Notes under the pieces: generated by a model
Database searches by the model: none
Told to the model about the DNA's origin: nothing
Seen by the model: the letters and a program-made list of their open reading frames with translations, nothing else
Part shown: one piece after another, positions 43,837 to 52,181 of the stretch
Numbering within the stretch: the first letter of the stretch is position 1
How the letters are laid out: each line of letters opens with the position of its first letter
Program-made: the position numbers and the translations under genes
NCBI RefSeq assembly: GCF_900110995.1
Contig: NZ_FOJF01000001.1
Coordinates: 1,939,199 to 2,003,198 of the forward strand
Direction: 5' to 3'
Source of the DNA: Chitinophaga sp. YR573
Lineage (GTDB): Bacteria; Bacteroidota; Bacteroidia; Chitinophagales; Chitinophagaceae
DNA length: 64,000 bases

Positions 43837-44334
43837 ATGCGCCAGTGTTTTGTCCTCGCCTCTTTATTATGTCTGATCAGCGCCTGCAGTAAAGACAACA
43901 ATGAGACAAAAAGAAAATTCGTCTCCCTTCAACTGGATGGCCTTGTGATCCTGGCAGAAAATCCTACCGCGGTATTAACGCCTGCCAACCTCACAGATAC
44001 CGATCCTAACAACGACTTCCCTACCCTGAAAATCACAGGTATTGGCAACAGTGATGAAACAATTAACTTCAGCCTGATATCAGAAACTGATCCGTTTAAA
44101 AAAGGAAGTTATCTCTCTACCCAACAGGGAAATGGGATGTCCATTACATTCAGCGACAGCGTATATACCGTACTGGCAGATAATAACAACGGTTATATGG
44201 CATTAAACATCACTGAAGTACAGGATAGTTTAATAGAAGGAGACTTCTCCGGTTTACTGGCAGATACAAGTGGCACGATCGCACTCAAAACCCTTACACA
44301 CGGGTCATTCAGAACTATTGTAACAAGGAACTAA
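43837..44334 (+). CDS. Uncharacterised lipoprotein
   Basis: This 165-residue protein has a lipoprotein signal with lipobox ISAC (Cys17) followed by a charged linker. The mature region is rich in short beta-strand-like segments and ends in LTHGSFRTIVTRN. No family was recognised; it has the look of a beta-sandwich envelope lipoprotein. The last four bases overlap the end of the convergent DUF1501 gene. A TATAATTG string at about 43810-43817 is one base off the -7 consensus. Confidence 0.68.
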   Translation: MRQCFVLASLLCLISACSKDNNETKRKFVSLQLDGLVILAENPTAVLTPANLTDTDPNNDFPTLKITGIGNSDETINFSLISETDPFKKGSYLSTQQGNGMSITFSDSVYTVLADNNNGYMALNITEVQDSLIEGDFSGLLADTSGTIALKTLTHGSFRTIVTRN

Positions 44335-45536
44335 ACGAATGAAAGCAACGGGTAATCATGTTTAAGGATAGCCTTATCATCTGCTCCCAGCCACTTATTC
44401 AGCATAGTGGCATACACACTTTTAAAATCAACTTTATATTGCAGGTCCCCATCCTGTAATTGCTCAAGATTGGGACCATCATTCAGTAATCCTTTTTCTT
44501 TCAGGTCGCCGCCGATGATAAACATATTATTGGCTGTACCATGATCCGTACCATTGCTGGCATTCTGTTCCACCCTGCGTCCAAATTCTGAAAAAGTCAT
44601 CACTACCACATCCTGGAAACGGTTATTAGCCTGCAGATCTTTTGTGAAAGAAGTTACTGCATCATCCAGTTGTTTAAACAAGGTATTCTGAGAATTCAGC
44701 TGATTCACATGCGTATCAAAAGTACCATGAGAAACATAATACACTTTTGTACTGATATCAGACATGATTAAACGGGCGATAGTACGCATACTGGCTCCCA
44801 GATTAGTATTAGGATACTCTTCTTTTGTCTTGTACATCTTAAACTGATCTTTCAGATAAGAAGCAGAAGAAAGCGTAGAGCCCATTGTCTTATAGAGATA
44901 ATCCACATTATGATGTGTATCTCCTCCACCGGAAGGATGCTGATGTAAGAGGTCGTTCATAAAACGTTCATTCCCTCCGCTCAGGCGGTTAGGATCTTTG
45001 AAAGCCAGTCCCTTTTCCAGTTCCCCTTTCAGGGCAAGACTCAGTGTATCATCAATCTCCAGTGCCTGTACCGGTTTATCACAACCTTTACATTGTGCAT
45101 CCAGGTAACGGCCTATCCAGCCATTGCTCCAGGCTTCTGAAGAAGTACTGCCCGTCTGCCATATATCCATAGAGCGGAAATGTGATCTGTCGGGATTAGG
45201 ATATCCTACATTCTGTAAGATGCCTATAGACCCGTTATCATACAAAGATTTCATGCCCACCAGTGCAGGATGTAACCCTGTTTCATCTGTCAGTGACAAT
45301 GCATCCTCACGTTTAATACCTATCGTTGGCCTTGACTTAAAATAGATATCATTGCGATAAGGGATCACCGTGTTTAGGCCATCATTCCCACCGGAAAGCT
45401 GTATCACTACCAGTACTTTATTACCGGGAGGCACCATTTTATCTTTCTCCAGCGCTTTCAGAAATTTGGGCATGAACATAGAAGCCGAAGCCAGTGAGCC
45501 TACCTGTAAAAAACGTCTTCTGTTGATGATTAACAT
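44331..45536 (-). CDS. DUF1501 domain protein with Tat signal
   Basis: This 401-residue protein of the DUF1501 family has a sulfatase/alkaline-phosphatase-like fold. It starts with MLIINRRRFLQVGSLASA, a twin-arginine-type signal. The ATG at 45536 is preferred over an in-frame TTG at 45545. Conserved motifs include IQLSGGNDGLNTVIPY (about 43-58), SHGTFDTH (near 265) and TFSEFGRRVEQN (near 310). Its enzymatic role is not established; the family almost always pairs with DUF1800, whose stop lies 12 bases upstream. Both are predicted to be exported. Confidence 0.9.
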   Translation of the reverse strand: MLIINRRRFLQVGSLASASMFMPKFLKALEKDKMVPPGNKVLVVIQLSGGNDGLNTVIPYRNDIYFKSRPTIGIKREDALSLTDETGLHPALVGMKSLYDNGSIGILQNVGYPNPDRSHFRSMDIWQTGSTSSEAWSNGWIGRYLDAQCKGCDKPVQALEIDDTLSLALKGELEKGLAFKDPNRLSGGNERFMNDLLHQHPSGGGDTHHNVDYLYKTMGSTLSSASYLKDQFKMYKTKEEYPNTNLGASMRTIARLIMSDISTKVYYVSHGTFDTHVNQLNSQNTLFKQLDDAVTSFTKDLQANNRFQDVVVMTFSEFGRRVEQNASNGTDHGTANNMFIIGGDLKEKGLLNDGPNLEQLQDGDLQYKVDFKSVYATMLNKWLGADDKAILKHDYPLLSFV

Positions 45537-45548
45537 GATCTGCAATTT

Positions 45549-46985
45549 TTAGCACAACTGATATTCAGGTGTACTCATTATGGCAATGGTGACTGATTTA
45601 ATATAACTCTCGCGGGATGTGGCATCCGCATAACTATCCAGTAATGCTTTGTTCACACTCTTATTCGTCAGCAACAAAGTATCGGTGATAGTAGCGGCCA
45701 GATTTTCACGGGATACTTTTTCGTATTCTTTGAAATAAGGCTGCCAGTTAACATTTGTTTTGATCTTTTTATTCAGCTGCTTTTTGAACGCTGTATTTGC
45801 CGGTGGTGTATACTGCATCATACCCATTTCAGGAATGATTTCTTTGGGTTTGATATCAGACTCTTTATCATACAAAATCATCTGCGGTAATTGCAGACGA
45901 TACATCAGGCTGGAACTATCTATCCAGTTACGTCCACCGGGCCACCCGGCAACGTTTGGCGGGTAAAAAAGGGTTTGCCCTAATATCTGTTGAAAAGACA
46001 GCATCACTTCTTCTTTCTCAAATGTAACAGGTATTGTTCTGCGTAATCCAACAATCAATTCAATGGGTGATTTTATATGTCCGCCAATATAACGGGCATC
46101 ATAAAACCAGTCGGCCATAAAAATGGTACGCATCAATTCTTTGATATCATAATTGGATGCATAAAACTTATCTGCCAGTGCATTTATTTTTGCATCATCA
46201 GGTATATCATCTACAAAGAATTTATAAATTTTAGTCGTGATGAATTTAGCTGTCTGTTTATTTTCCAGTAATATTTTCAGCACATCATCCCCGTTAAAAT
46301 CTCCTGTTTTTCCTAAGAAAGTTTTATCTCCGGTATCATGCGCTTTTTCCTGAAATACGAAATTACCATCTGCGTCATAATTCCATCCGGTAAAGGCCCG
46401 GGCAGATTCTTTCACATCAGTTTCTGTATAATTGCCTCTGCCCAGTGTGAATAATTCCATCACTTCACGGGCAAAGTTTTCATTAGGATGAGCTTTACGG
46501 TTTTGTTTATTGTTGAGGTATTCCAGCATGGCCGATGATTTGGAAACGCCTGTCAGCAGATCTCCAAAATTCCCCAATGCATTTGTGCGGATGATGGTCA
46601 GTAACTGCTCACTAAAAATTGCTCTGTTGGAACGTGAGGCAAAATGTCCATGCCAGAAAAGCGCCATCTTTTCACGCAGCGGATGTTCGCTGTTCACCAT
46701 TGTATTGATCCAGGCAATATTCAGATCTCTGATCCCCTGCATTTCCATCTGCCTCTTTTCCTTCTTCTCATCTTTTGTCATCTGACTTTTAGGCGTGTCA
46801 GATACTTCCGGAGGATTGGCCAGCGTCAATGGTGTTAATTGATCTTTCTCTCTGCCGATCAGCACTTTATCTACGACCTGTTTACGCTTTTTATGCGACC
46901 ACTCTTCTATAACAGGAAGACTTTCTCCAAAGCCGGCCCTCCAGGCCAGGTGTTGCATTTGTAACTTTCCGGAGATTGGGGGCAT
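45549..46985 (-). CDS. DUF1800 domain protein
   Basis: This 478-residue protein of the DUF1800 family has function unknown. Key segments are HLAWRAGFGES near the start, LFWHGHFASRSN near 113-124, NENFAREVMELFTLGRGNYTE near 170 and PPNVAGWPGGRNWIDSSSL near 360. The frame is open upstream into the moeA end (to 47069), but the ATG at 46985 fits the conserved N-terminus and leaves a 68-base gap after moeA. No clear signal peptide is visible. It forms the upstream half of a DUF1800-DUF1501 pair, 12 bases apart. Confidence 0.88.
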   Translation of the reverse strand: MPPISGKLQMQHLAWRAGFGESLPVIEEWSHKKRKQVVDKVLIGREKDQLTPLTLANPPEVSDTPKSQMTKDEKKEKRQMEMQGIRDLNIAWINTMVNSEHPLREKMALFWHGHFASRSNRAIFSEQLLTIIRTNALGNFGDLLTGVSKSSAMLEYLNNKQNRKAHPNENFAREVMELFTLGRGNYTETDVKESARAFTGWNYDADGNFVFQEKAHDTGDKTFLGKTGDFNGDDVLKILLENKQTAKFITTKIYKFFVDDIPDDAKINALADKFYASNYDIKELMRTIFMADWFYDARYIGGHIKSPIELIVGLRRTIPVTFEKEEVMLSFQQILGQTLFYPPNVAGWPGGRNWIDSSSLMYRLQLPQMILYDKESDIKPKEIIPEMGMMQYTPPANTAFKKQLNKKIKTNVNWQPYFKEYEKVSRENLAATITDTLLLTNKSVNKALLDSYADATSRESYIKSVTIAIMSTPEYQLC

Positions 46986-47053
46986 AAGCAAAAGGGTTTT
47001 ATTTTTGACAGTTGTTAAACGGGAAGGTTTAACTCCAAATAGTATTCCATAAA

Positions 47054-48325
47054 TTACCTGAACTTCCAAACGGGATAACTGCTGCCTTTCTCAAAGAAAT
47101 CTTTATCAGGTGCCAACTCTAAAAAACCATCAGCCTGTAACAGTGCTGCAAGATCTCCGGAGCCATGGTATGGCGGTGGTAAAGCAATGAGTTCTCCTCC
47201 GGAAACAGGGTGCAGGCGTACCGGTAAAAAATAAGTGAGTGCTGGTGTAAAGGTCACATCTGTGCCAAGTACCGCATAAGGTACTGGTGGCGCTTCGTAT
47301 TGTAAACTGGCACGTAACCAGGGTAAAATATAACGGTAACAACACATGAAACCGGATACCGGATTGCCGGGCAATGCAAATACTACAGGGCCGGTTTCAC
47401 TTAAGGGAATATTGTCCGTATCATTTATTCCCATCAGCGGGATATCTTCTGTATCACCAGCTCCAAACTGGCCAAATAAGAAAGGTTTACCAGGCTTTTG
47501 CTGCACTTTATGAAAGATGGTGGTCATACCCATTTGTTCCAGCACCAGCGGCAGGTAATCATATTTCCCGGCAGACACGGCCCCTGTACAGATCCATACA
47601 TCAGCATCCATCAGGGAGCTGAACAGCGCAGCAATAGCGGCTTCATTATCATTCACATGATGACAGGTGGAGATGATCCCCAGTTCCAGTAAGGCGGCTG
47701 CCAGTCCGTAAGAATTGGATGTTCTTACCTGGTGTTCGTCTGGTGTGCCATCTACGGGAATCAGTTCATCTCCGGTGGCAATGATAGCTACTTTGGGGAG
47801 CTTGCTTACCTGCACCGTTGTTTTGCCTACAGAGGCCAGTACGCCTATCTCTGCGGGAGATAACAACGTACCTGCCGGCATCAGGATTTGTCCTGCCAGT
47901 GCATCTGCGCCCTGGGTATGAATGTATTGCCCCTGTTCTACAGCGGCAGTGATAGTAAAGCGTTTGAACCCTTCATGCTCTGTGGCTCTCAGATGTTCAT
48001 ATGGGATAACGGTATCGGTCATTTCCGGCAGGATGGCGCCGGTCATTACTTCCATACAGTTAGCTGTATTGGACAATTGCATACGGGGCATACCTGCGGC
48101 CTGCAGGTCTTCTACACCAAAAACGGTTTGTCCTTTGGCATATGTTTCATAATCCAGTGCAATGCCATCCATTGTTACGCGGTTGTATGGAGGAAAGTCA
48201 CGGTCGGCCAGGACCGGCTCCCGTAACACCCGTCCTGTTGCGGCAGTAAAGGGTATCTGTTCCATTCCGAAATCGCGGACCGTCCCCATTACAGCAGCAG
48301 AAGCAGCAATAACATCTAATAGCAT
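47054..48325 (-). CDS. moeA: Molybdopterin molybdenumtransferase
   Basis: This 423-residue MoeA inserts molybdate into adenylated molybdopterin to finish molybdenum cofactor. The MoeA N-terminal domain shows PPYNRVTMDGIALDY (about 46-60); the MoCF-binding domain has IATGDELIPV near 190 and PGKPFLFGQF near 275. ALPGNPVSGFMC follows near 320, and the C-terminal MoeA_C domain is present. ATG at 48325. It is divergent from moaC across a 36-base gap and probably shares its transcript with DUF1800-DUF1501 downstream. Confidence 0.95.
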   Translation of the reverse strand: MLLDVIAASAAVMGTVRDFGMEQIPFTAATGRVLREPVLADRDFPPYNRVTMDGIALDYETYAKGQTVFGVEDLQAAGMPRMQLSNTANCMEVMTGAILPEMTDTVIPYEHLRATEHEGFKRFTITAAVEQGQYIHTQGADALAGQILMPAGTLLSPAEIGVLASVGKTTVQVSKLPKVAIIATGDELIPVDGTPDEHQVRTSNSYGLAAALLELGIISTCHHVNDNEAAIAALFSSLMDADVWICTGAVSAGKYDYLPLVLEQMGMTTIFHKVQQKPGKPFLFGQFGAGDTEDIPLMGINDTDNIPLSETGPVVFALPGNPVSGFMCCYRYILPWLRASLQYEAPPVPYAVLGTDVTFTPALTYFLPVRLHPVSGGELIALPPPYHGSGDLAALLQADGFLELAPDKDFFEKGSSYPVWKFR

Positions 48326-48330
48326 TGTTT

Positions 48331-48338
48331 TAAATTTG
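48331..48338 (+). promoter_or_regulatory. -7 promoter element (TAAATTTG) before moaC
   Basis: An exact TAnnTTTG match 23 bases upstream of the moaC ATG, inside the 36-base divergent gap with moeA. No convincing -33 element was seen. Confidence 0.45.
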
Positions 48339-48361
48339 ATACTTTGTAAATTTATCCTATT

Positions 48362-48835
48362 ATGATCAATGAACAGGGATTTTCACATCTAAATGCTGCA
48401 GATCAACCTGCAATGGTGGATGTTAGTGGTAAAACGGATACCAATCGTGAAGCTGTAGCGGAAAGCAGGGTATTCCTTCCCGAAATAATAAGAGCGCAAT
48501 TCAGTGGAACAGATATCCATACCGCTAAAGGTGCTGTATTTCAGACAGCTATCTTAGCAGGTATTATGGCTGCGAAAAAAACACCGGACCTGATTCCGCT
48601 ATGCCATACCTTGCTGCTGAATGGCTGCCAGGTAGATATACATCTGGAAGGTGAGGAAGCAGTAGTACGCTGCACTGTGAAGACGACCGGCAAAACCGGT
48701 GTGGAGATGGAAGCCCTGACAGGCGCCAGTATAGCCGCGCTCACCATTTATGATATGTGTAAAGCATTTACACATGGGATGGTAATAAGAGAAACAAAAC
48801 TGATTAGTAAGACAGGTGGTAAAAGAGATTTTTAA
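48362..48835 (+). CDS. moaC: Cyclic pyranopterin monophosphate synthase
   Basis: This 157-residue MoaC works with MoaA to convert GTP to cyclic pyranopterin monophosphate, the first Moco intermediate. Signature segments are AILAGIMAAKKTPDLIPLCH near residues 62-81, with the catalytic Lys pair and His, then GVEMEALTGASIAALTIYDMCKA near 117-139. Length is usual. The stop is followed within 20 bases by a MITE-like insertion that separates moaC from the next Moco gene. Confidence 0.96.
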   Translation: MINEQGFSHLNAADQPAMVDVSGKTDTNREAVAESRVFLPEIIRAQFSGTDIHTAKGAVFQTAILAGIMAAKKTPDLIPLCHTLLLNGCQVDIHLEGEEAVVRCTVKTTGKTGVEMEALTGASIAALTIYDMCKAFTHGMVIRETKLISKTGGKRDF

Positions 48836-48854
48836 TCTCTCTGATTGGAAAAAG

Positions 48855-49076
48855 GGTAGTGCCTCAGTTTGAATGTTATGACAGTGTAGATTGGCAGATG
48901 TTGTTGACCAATAAATACACTGCATCTGACTGTTTAGCTCTCTGATTTAGCTTTGGAATATGGGTTCAGGATCTATTTTTCAATTTAACTTCACCTAATA
49001 TTCACGTCAGATAAGGTGTATTTATTGGTCAACAACATCTGGCGCGAAGATTATGTAATCAAACTGAGGCACTACA
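48855..49076. mobile_element. MITE-like non-autonomous element with 8-base target duplication
   Basis: Perfect 17-base terminal inverted repeats (48856-48872 and 49059-49075, beginning GTAGTGCCTCAG) enclose a second perfect 25-base inverted pair (48896-48920 and 49016-49040). The 8-base string GGAAAAAG lies directly outside both ends (48847-48854 and 49077-49084), as expected for a target-site duplication. There is no open frame for a transposase. Eight-base duplications are known for several IS families such as IS1595; the mobilising family is not determined. Confidence 0.8.
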
Positions 49077-49138
49077 GGAAAAAGAAATTTCAATACCATG
49101 TCGTTTAGTCAGGCGACATTTTGTAGAATAACATGATA

Positions 49139-49296
49139 GGCTCCGTTAGGAGCCCCGTGTTTGTAGCAAATGAGTTAAACAACAAAACACAGACTCCGTA
49201 GGAGTCCCCTTCTTATTTGCACTTTAGGAGACTCCTATGGAGTCAATTAAGAGAATATTAATGTTTACTACAAACACGTCACGCCTAACGGAGTTT
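49139..49296. repeat. Nested inverted-repeat element, copy B
   Basis: Diverged copy of the element at 7167-7328. The outer arms (49141-49166 and 49268-49293) are imperfect and the inner arms (49192-49209 and 49227-49244) nearly perfect. The spacer segments between outer and inner arms are inverted relative to copy A, while the central loop (TTGCACTTTAGG) keeps the same orientation. It ends 25 bases before the mobA ATG, so it lies in that gene's leader. Confidence 0.82.
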
Positions 49297-49320
49297 AACT
49301 GAATGACATTGAATTTTAAT

Positions 49321-49890
49321 ATGAAAGGACTCATACTTTGTGGTGGACACAGCACCCGGATGCAACAGGATAAAAGCAATATTGCCTATCACGGGATGCC
49401 CCAGTGGCAATACCTGTATACCTTGCTACAGGCATTAGTCCCTGACGTATACCTTTCCTGCAGGGCTGATCAGCAACCGGCCTTCACTGATAACATCCCT
49501 GTTATTACAGACAGCATAGACGGTGGTGGCCCAGCCGTGGGCCTTCTTAGCGCACATGCGCTGTTCCCTGAGAGTGCCTTTTTAGTACTGGCCTGTGATC
49601 TCCCTTTAATCAGTTTACAAAGCCTGAGTTTACTGGTGCATTCCCGTCAACCGGAAAAAGATGCTACTGCATTTATCAGTCCTTTTAACCAGTTACCCGA
49701 ACCCCTGATAGCTATCTGGGAACCTTCTGGCTTAGCGCTGCTAAAACAAAGTTTTGGATCAGGTAAGAACTGCCCTCGCAAAGCTTTATTACAGGGAAAT
49801 ATAAAAGTGATAGAGAACCCTTTTGCCGCAGAGCAGTTTAATGCAAACACTCCCGAAGAAATGCAGGAAGCAAAAGAGAAATTGCACTAA
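49321..49890 (+). CDS. mobA: Molybdenum cofactor nucleotidyltransferase (MobA-like)
   Basis: This 189-residue NTP-transferase-fold protein is predicted to attach GMP (or CMP) to molybdenum cofactor. The nucleotide-binding signature is LCGGHSTRMQQDKS (about 5-18), and the metal-binding aspartate lies in LACDLPLIS near 90. The expected Gly after Arg-Met in the canonical motif is replaced by Gln, a mild deviation. ATG at 49321 is used; an in-frame ATG at 49303 would add six residues reaching into the repeat. Placement among Moco genes supports MobA, but MocA-type specificity cannot be excluded. Confidence 0.85.
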   Translation: MKGLILCGGHSTRMQQDKSNIAYHGMPQWQYLYTLLQALVPDVYLSCRADQQPAFTDNIPVITDSIDGGGPAVGLLSAHALFPESAFLVLACDLPLISLQSLSLLVHSRQPEKDATAFISPFNQLPEPLIAIWEPSGLALLKQSFGSGKNCPRKALLQGNIKVIENPFAAEQFNANTPEEMQEAKEKLH

Positions 49891-49923
49891 ATAAGTTTGA
49901 AAGGTTTTGAGCTTAAGTTTATT

Positions 49924-50340
49924 TTACGGATGCGCAGCAACCCAAACCGCTCCATCATCAAAATATTCTTTTTTCCAGATAGGTACCGTTTCTTTCAACG
50001 TATCAATAGCATATTCACAAGCTGCAAAAGCAGCAGCTCTATGCGGTGCTGCCGCTGCAATCACAACAACAGTATCCCCCGGGAATTTCTCCCCCACAAT
50101 ATGCAGAATAGCCAGCTTCTTTACCCCCATCTGATCAATCACATGCTGTGCGATCTTCTCCATTTCTAACAAAGCCATCGGCTCATAACATTCAAAAAAC
50201 AACTTTGTCACGGCCTTTCCTTTCGTAACATTCCGTACATTTCCAACAAACACAGCTACGCCTCCACAGTCAGGAGTCTGCACAAAATCCAGCGCCTGCT
50301 GAACAGAAATATTAGTATTTATCTGTAAAAGTACCTGCAT
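49924..50340 (-). CDS. moaE: Molybdopterin synthase catalytic subunit
   Basis: This 138-residue MoaE, with MoaD, inserts two sulfurs into cyclic pyranopterin monophosphate. The motifs GGVAVFVGNVRN (about 25-36), YEPMALLEM near 49 and the catalytic-lysine region VPIWKKEYF near 120 are present. The ATG at 50340 begins at the conserved N-terminus; a longer frame to 50394 lacks support. The moaD gene lies 242 bases upstream on the same strand, separated by a strongly symmetric TATATA region. Confidence 0.94.
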   Translation of the reverse strand: MQVLLQINTNISVQQALDFVQTPDCGGVAVFVGNVRNVTKGKAVTKLFFECYEPMALLEMEKIAQHVIDQMGVKKLAILHIVGEKFPGDTVVVIAAAAPHRAAAFAACEYAIDTLKETVPIWKKEYFDDGAVWVAAHP

Positions 50341-50429
50341 TTTTCTGTTATAATAATTCTCCTTATATTTTAATATATTGATAATCAGCATCAAAAAAGC
50401 ATCGAAATATTAATAGGTAGTGTTAACCT

Positions 50430-50525
50430 ACTGAGATTCTGTGCATTAGGGTATATAACCCGTATATAAGCCGTACTTATATAGATACGCCTTATATAGG
50501 GGTTATATACTAGTCTATTCTCAGT
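50430..50525. promoter_or_regulatory. Symmetric TATATA array / cruciform-capable region between moaD and moaE
   Basis: TATATA occurs five times (50452, 50463, 50478, 50493, 50504) with spacings 11, 15, 15 and 11, symmetric about the central copy. Flanking arms pair too: GTATATAACCC (50451-50461) with GGGTTATATAC (50500-50510), TATATAAG (50463-50470) with CTTATATA (50476-50483), and ACTGAGA (50430-50436) with TCTCAGT (50519-50525). It could be an operator array, for example for a ModE-like regulator that uses TATAT half-sites, or a structured leader of moaE. Confidence 0.55.
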
Positions 50526-50582
50526 TATAAAGAGTTTACAGGAGAGTTTAGGCTCTTGCCGGAGACTGAATCCCTACCCTTA

Positions 50583-50813
50583 TCATCCACCACTAACAGG
50601 AGGAATAACCGCTATTTCATCGGCTGCATTTAACATTTCAGCATCCCCCGCATACACCTTATTCACTGCCACCATCAATGACCGCAACTGTCGCAAAGCC
50701 GGATACTGCCCATACAACCAGGATTTTAACTCTGCCACCGTACTCACCCCTTCCGCCGTAATGAACGGCGCACCGGCAATATCCTTTGCAATACCAAATA
50801 ACAATACACGCAT
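50583..50813 (-). CDS. moaD: Molybdopterin synthase sulfur carrier subunit
   Basis: This 76-residue ubiquitin-fold protein ends in the diagnostic Gly-Gly (IPPVSGG), whose C-terminus is adenylated by MoeB and thiocarboxylated to supply sulfur to MoaE. The fold begins MRVLLFGIAKDIAG as in other MoaD proteins. ATG at 50813. It is divergent from the unknown gene at 50860 across 46 bases that hold an imperfect palindrome (GTAGT/ACTAC). Confidence 0.94.
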   Translation of the reverse strand: MRVLLFGIAKDIAGAPFITAEGVSTVAELKSWLYGQYPALRQLRSLMVAVNKVYAGDAEMLNAADEIAVIPPVSGG

Positions 50814-50859
50814 AATGTAGCTAAAGTAGTAATTTTAACTACGAGATAATTAGCATAAG

Positions 50860-51216
50860 ATGAAAATAAGGATCCGGGGCAATAGCATCCGCTACAGATT
50901 AGACAAAAAAGATATAGAAATCCTGCAGGTAGAACAGCAGGTAAGTGAAACTACGACCATAGGCCCCGCAGCCCTTCATTTCACTATCACCGCCGGCGAA
51001 CCGTGTATCAAACTGGAACAAACGACCACTACGCTTTACGTCCCTGCTCAACAGCTAAAAACCTGGATGCTCACCGAACAGGTAGGATTTTCAATGGAAT
51101 TACCCAACCCGGATAATTCTACATTACAAATTCTCGTGGAAAAAGATTTTAAATGTCTGACAGAGAGAAATGAAGATGAAAGCATGGCATTTGACAATCC
51201 TACAAAAAGCTGTTAA
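50860..51216 (+). CDS. Uncharacterised protein coupled to moaA
   Basis: This 118-residue protein is predicted to be soluble, with no signal or membrane segment. It begins MKIRIRGNSIRYRLDKKDIE and is rich in beta-strand-like segments (FTITAGEPCIKLEQTTTTLY in the middle), with a C-terminal half that includes LVEKDFKCLTERNEDES. Its TAA overlaps the moaA ATG by one base, so the two are translationally coupled, and moaD is divergent from it. I do not recognise a functional family. Location suggests a role with molybdenum cofactor synthesis or control, which is inference. Confidence 0.75.
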   Translation: MKIRIRGNSIRYRLDKKDIEILQVEQQVSETTTIGPAALHFTITAGEPCIKLEQTTTTLYVPAQQLKTWMLTEQVGFSMELPNPDNSTLQILVEKDFKCLTERNEDESMAFDNPTKSC

Positions 51217-52181
51217 TGCTCAAAGACGCTCATAACCGCATTATCAATTACGTAAGACTCGCTGTAACAGACCGCTGTAACCTGCGCTGCACCTACTGCA
51301 TGCCGGAAAACATGCAGTTCCTGCAACGGCGTGAAATCCTCACTTACGAAGAGATCATCGCTGTGATGCAGCCACTGGCCGCCGCGGGCGTCAGCAAAGT
51401 CCGTATCACTGGTGGAGAACCTTTCCTCAGGAAAGACCTGATGCAACTGCTCAGCAAACTATCAGCCATCTTCCCTGAAATATCCATCACCACCAACGGG
51501 GTGCTGACCGGGCCCTTCATCCCCCAGCTCAAGGCACTGGGTATCAGGAATATCAATTTAAGCCTGGATACCCTACAAAGGGATAAATTCAAACAAATCA
51601 CCCACCGTGATCAGTTCCCCGCCGTCATGCACACCCTGGACAACCTGCTCGAACATGACATGAACGTAAAACTGAACATGGTCGTAATGGGTGGCGTAAA
51701 TACTGATGAATTACTTGATTTTGCGGCCTTAACAGCCACCAAACCTATCACTGTAAGGTTCATTGAGGAAATGCCTTTTAACGGGCAGGGACACGCCTTT
51801 TCGGGCCAGCAATGGCATTACCAGCGGATACTGGATACCCTGAGTGGCGAATACGAACTGCAAAAACTCAAGGATGCCCCTCATTCCACCTCTCTAAACT
51901 ATCATATCCCCGGCCACAAAGGCAAAATCGGCGTTATCGCCGCCTACAGCCGCACCTTCTGTGGCAGTTGTAACCGCATCCGTATCACCCCTACCGGCGG
52001 CTTCAAAACCTGCCTCTACGGCCACGATGTATTGAACGTCAGGGACCTGATCAGAAGCGGGGCCAGCAGTGACCAGCTCATGCAGGAAATCCAATACACG
52101 TTAAACACCCGGGCTGCCGATGGCTTCGAAGCCGAAAAAGGAAGCAAACACTGGGATAGTATGTCCATGATAGGAGGCTAA
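51216..52181 (+). CDS. moaA: GTP 3',8-cyclase, radical SAM enzyme
   Basis: This 321-residue MoaA starts Moco synthesis by cyclising GTP. The radical-SAM cluster ligands are Cys21, Cys25 and Cys28 (CNLRCTYC). The second [4Fe-4S] cluster uses Cys249, Cys252 and Cys266 (FCGSCNRIRI then KTCLYG). The conserved C-terminal Gly-Gly needed for activity is present (MIGG). It is translated directly after the unknown 118-residue protein through a TAATG overlap. Confidence 0.97.
   Translation: MLKDAHNRIINYVRLAVTDRCNLRCTYCMPENMQFLQRREILTYEEIIAVMQPLAAAGVSKVRITGGEPFLRKDLMQLLSKLSAIFPEISITTNGVLTGPFIPQLKALGIRNINLSLDTLQRDKFKQITHRDQFPAVMHTLDNLLEHDMNVKLNMVVMGGVNTDELLDFAALTATKPITVRFIEEMPFNGQGHAFSGQQWHYQRILDTLSGEYELQKLKDAPHSTSLNYHIPGHKGKIGVIAAYSRTFCGSCNRIRITPTGGFKTCLYGHDVLNVRDLIRSGASSDQLMQEIQYTLNTRAADGFEAEKGSKHWDSMSMIGG

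Larger units (their letters stand above)
48836..49320. other. Gene-free stretch between moaC and mobA filled by two repeat elements
   Basis: This 485-base gap contains a 222-base MITE-like element (48855-49076) and a nested palindrome (49139-49296). Between them is a small hairpin, ATGTCG (49098-49103) pairing with CGACAT (49114-49119) and followed by TTTTG, possibly the moaC terminator displaced by the insertion. No coding sequence was seen. Confidence 0.75.

Noticed and set aside
45537..45545. TTG start for the DUF1501 protein
   Set aside because: The ATG three codons later directly begins the twin-arginine signal; the TTG adds nothing.
48855..49076. Degenerate insertion sequence with a broken transposase
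   Set aside because: The interior is too short and has no transposase-like frame; a MITE explains it better.
50395..50582. Known molybdenum cofactor riboswitch upstream of moaE
   Set aside because: I could not match the conserved elements of the described Moco RNA; the dominant signal is the TATATA symmetry.
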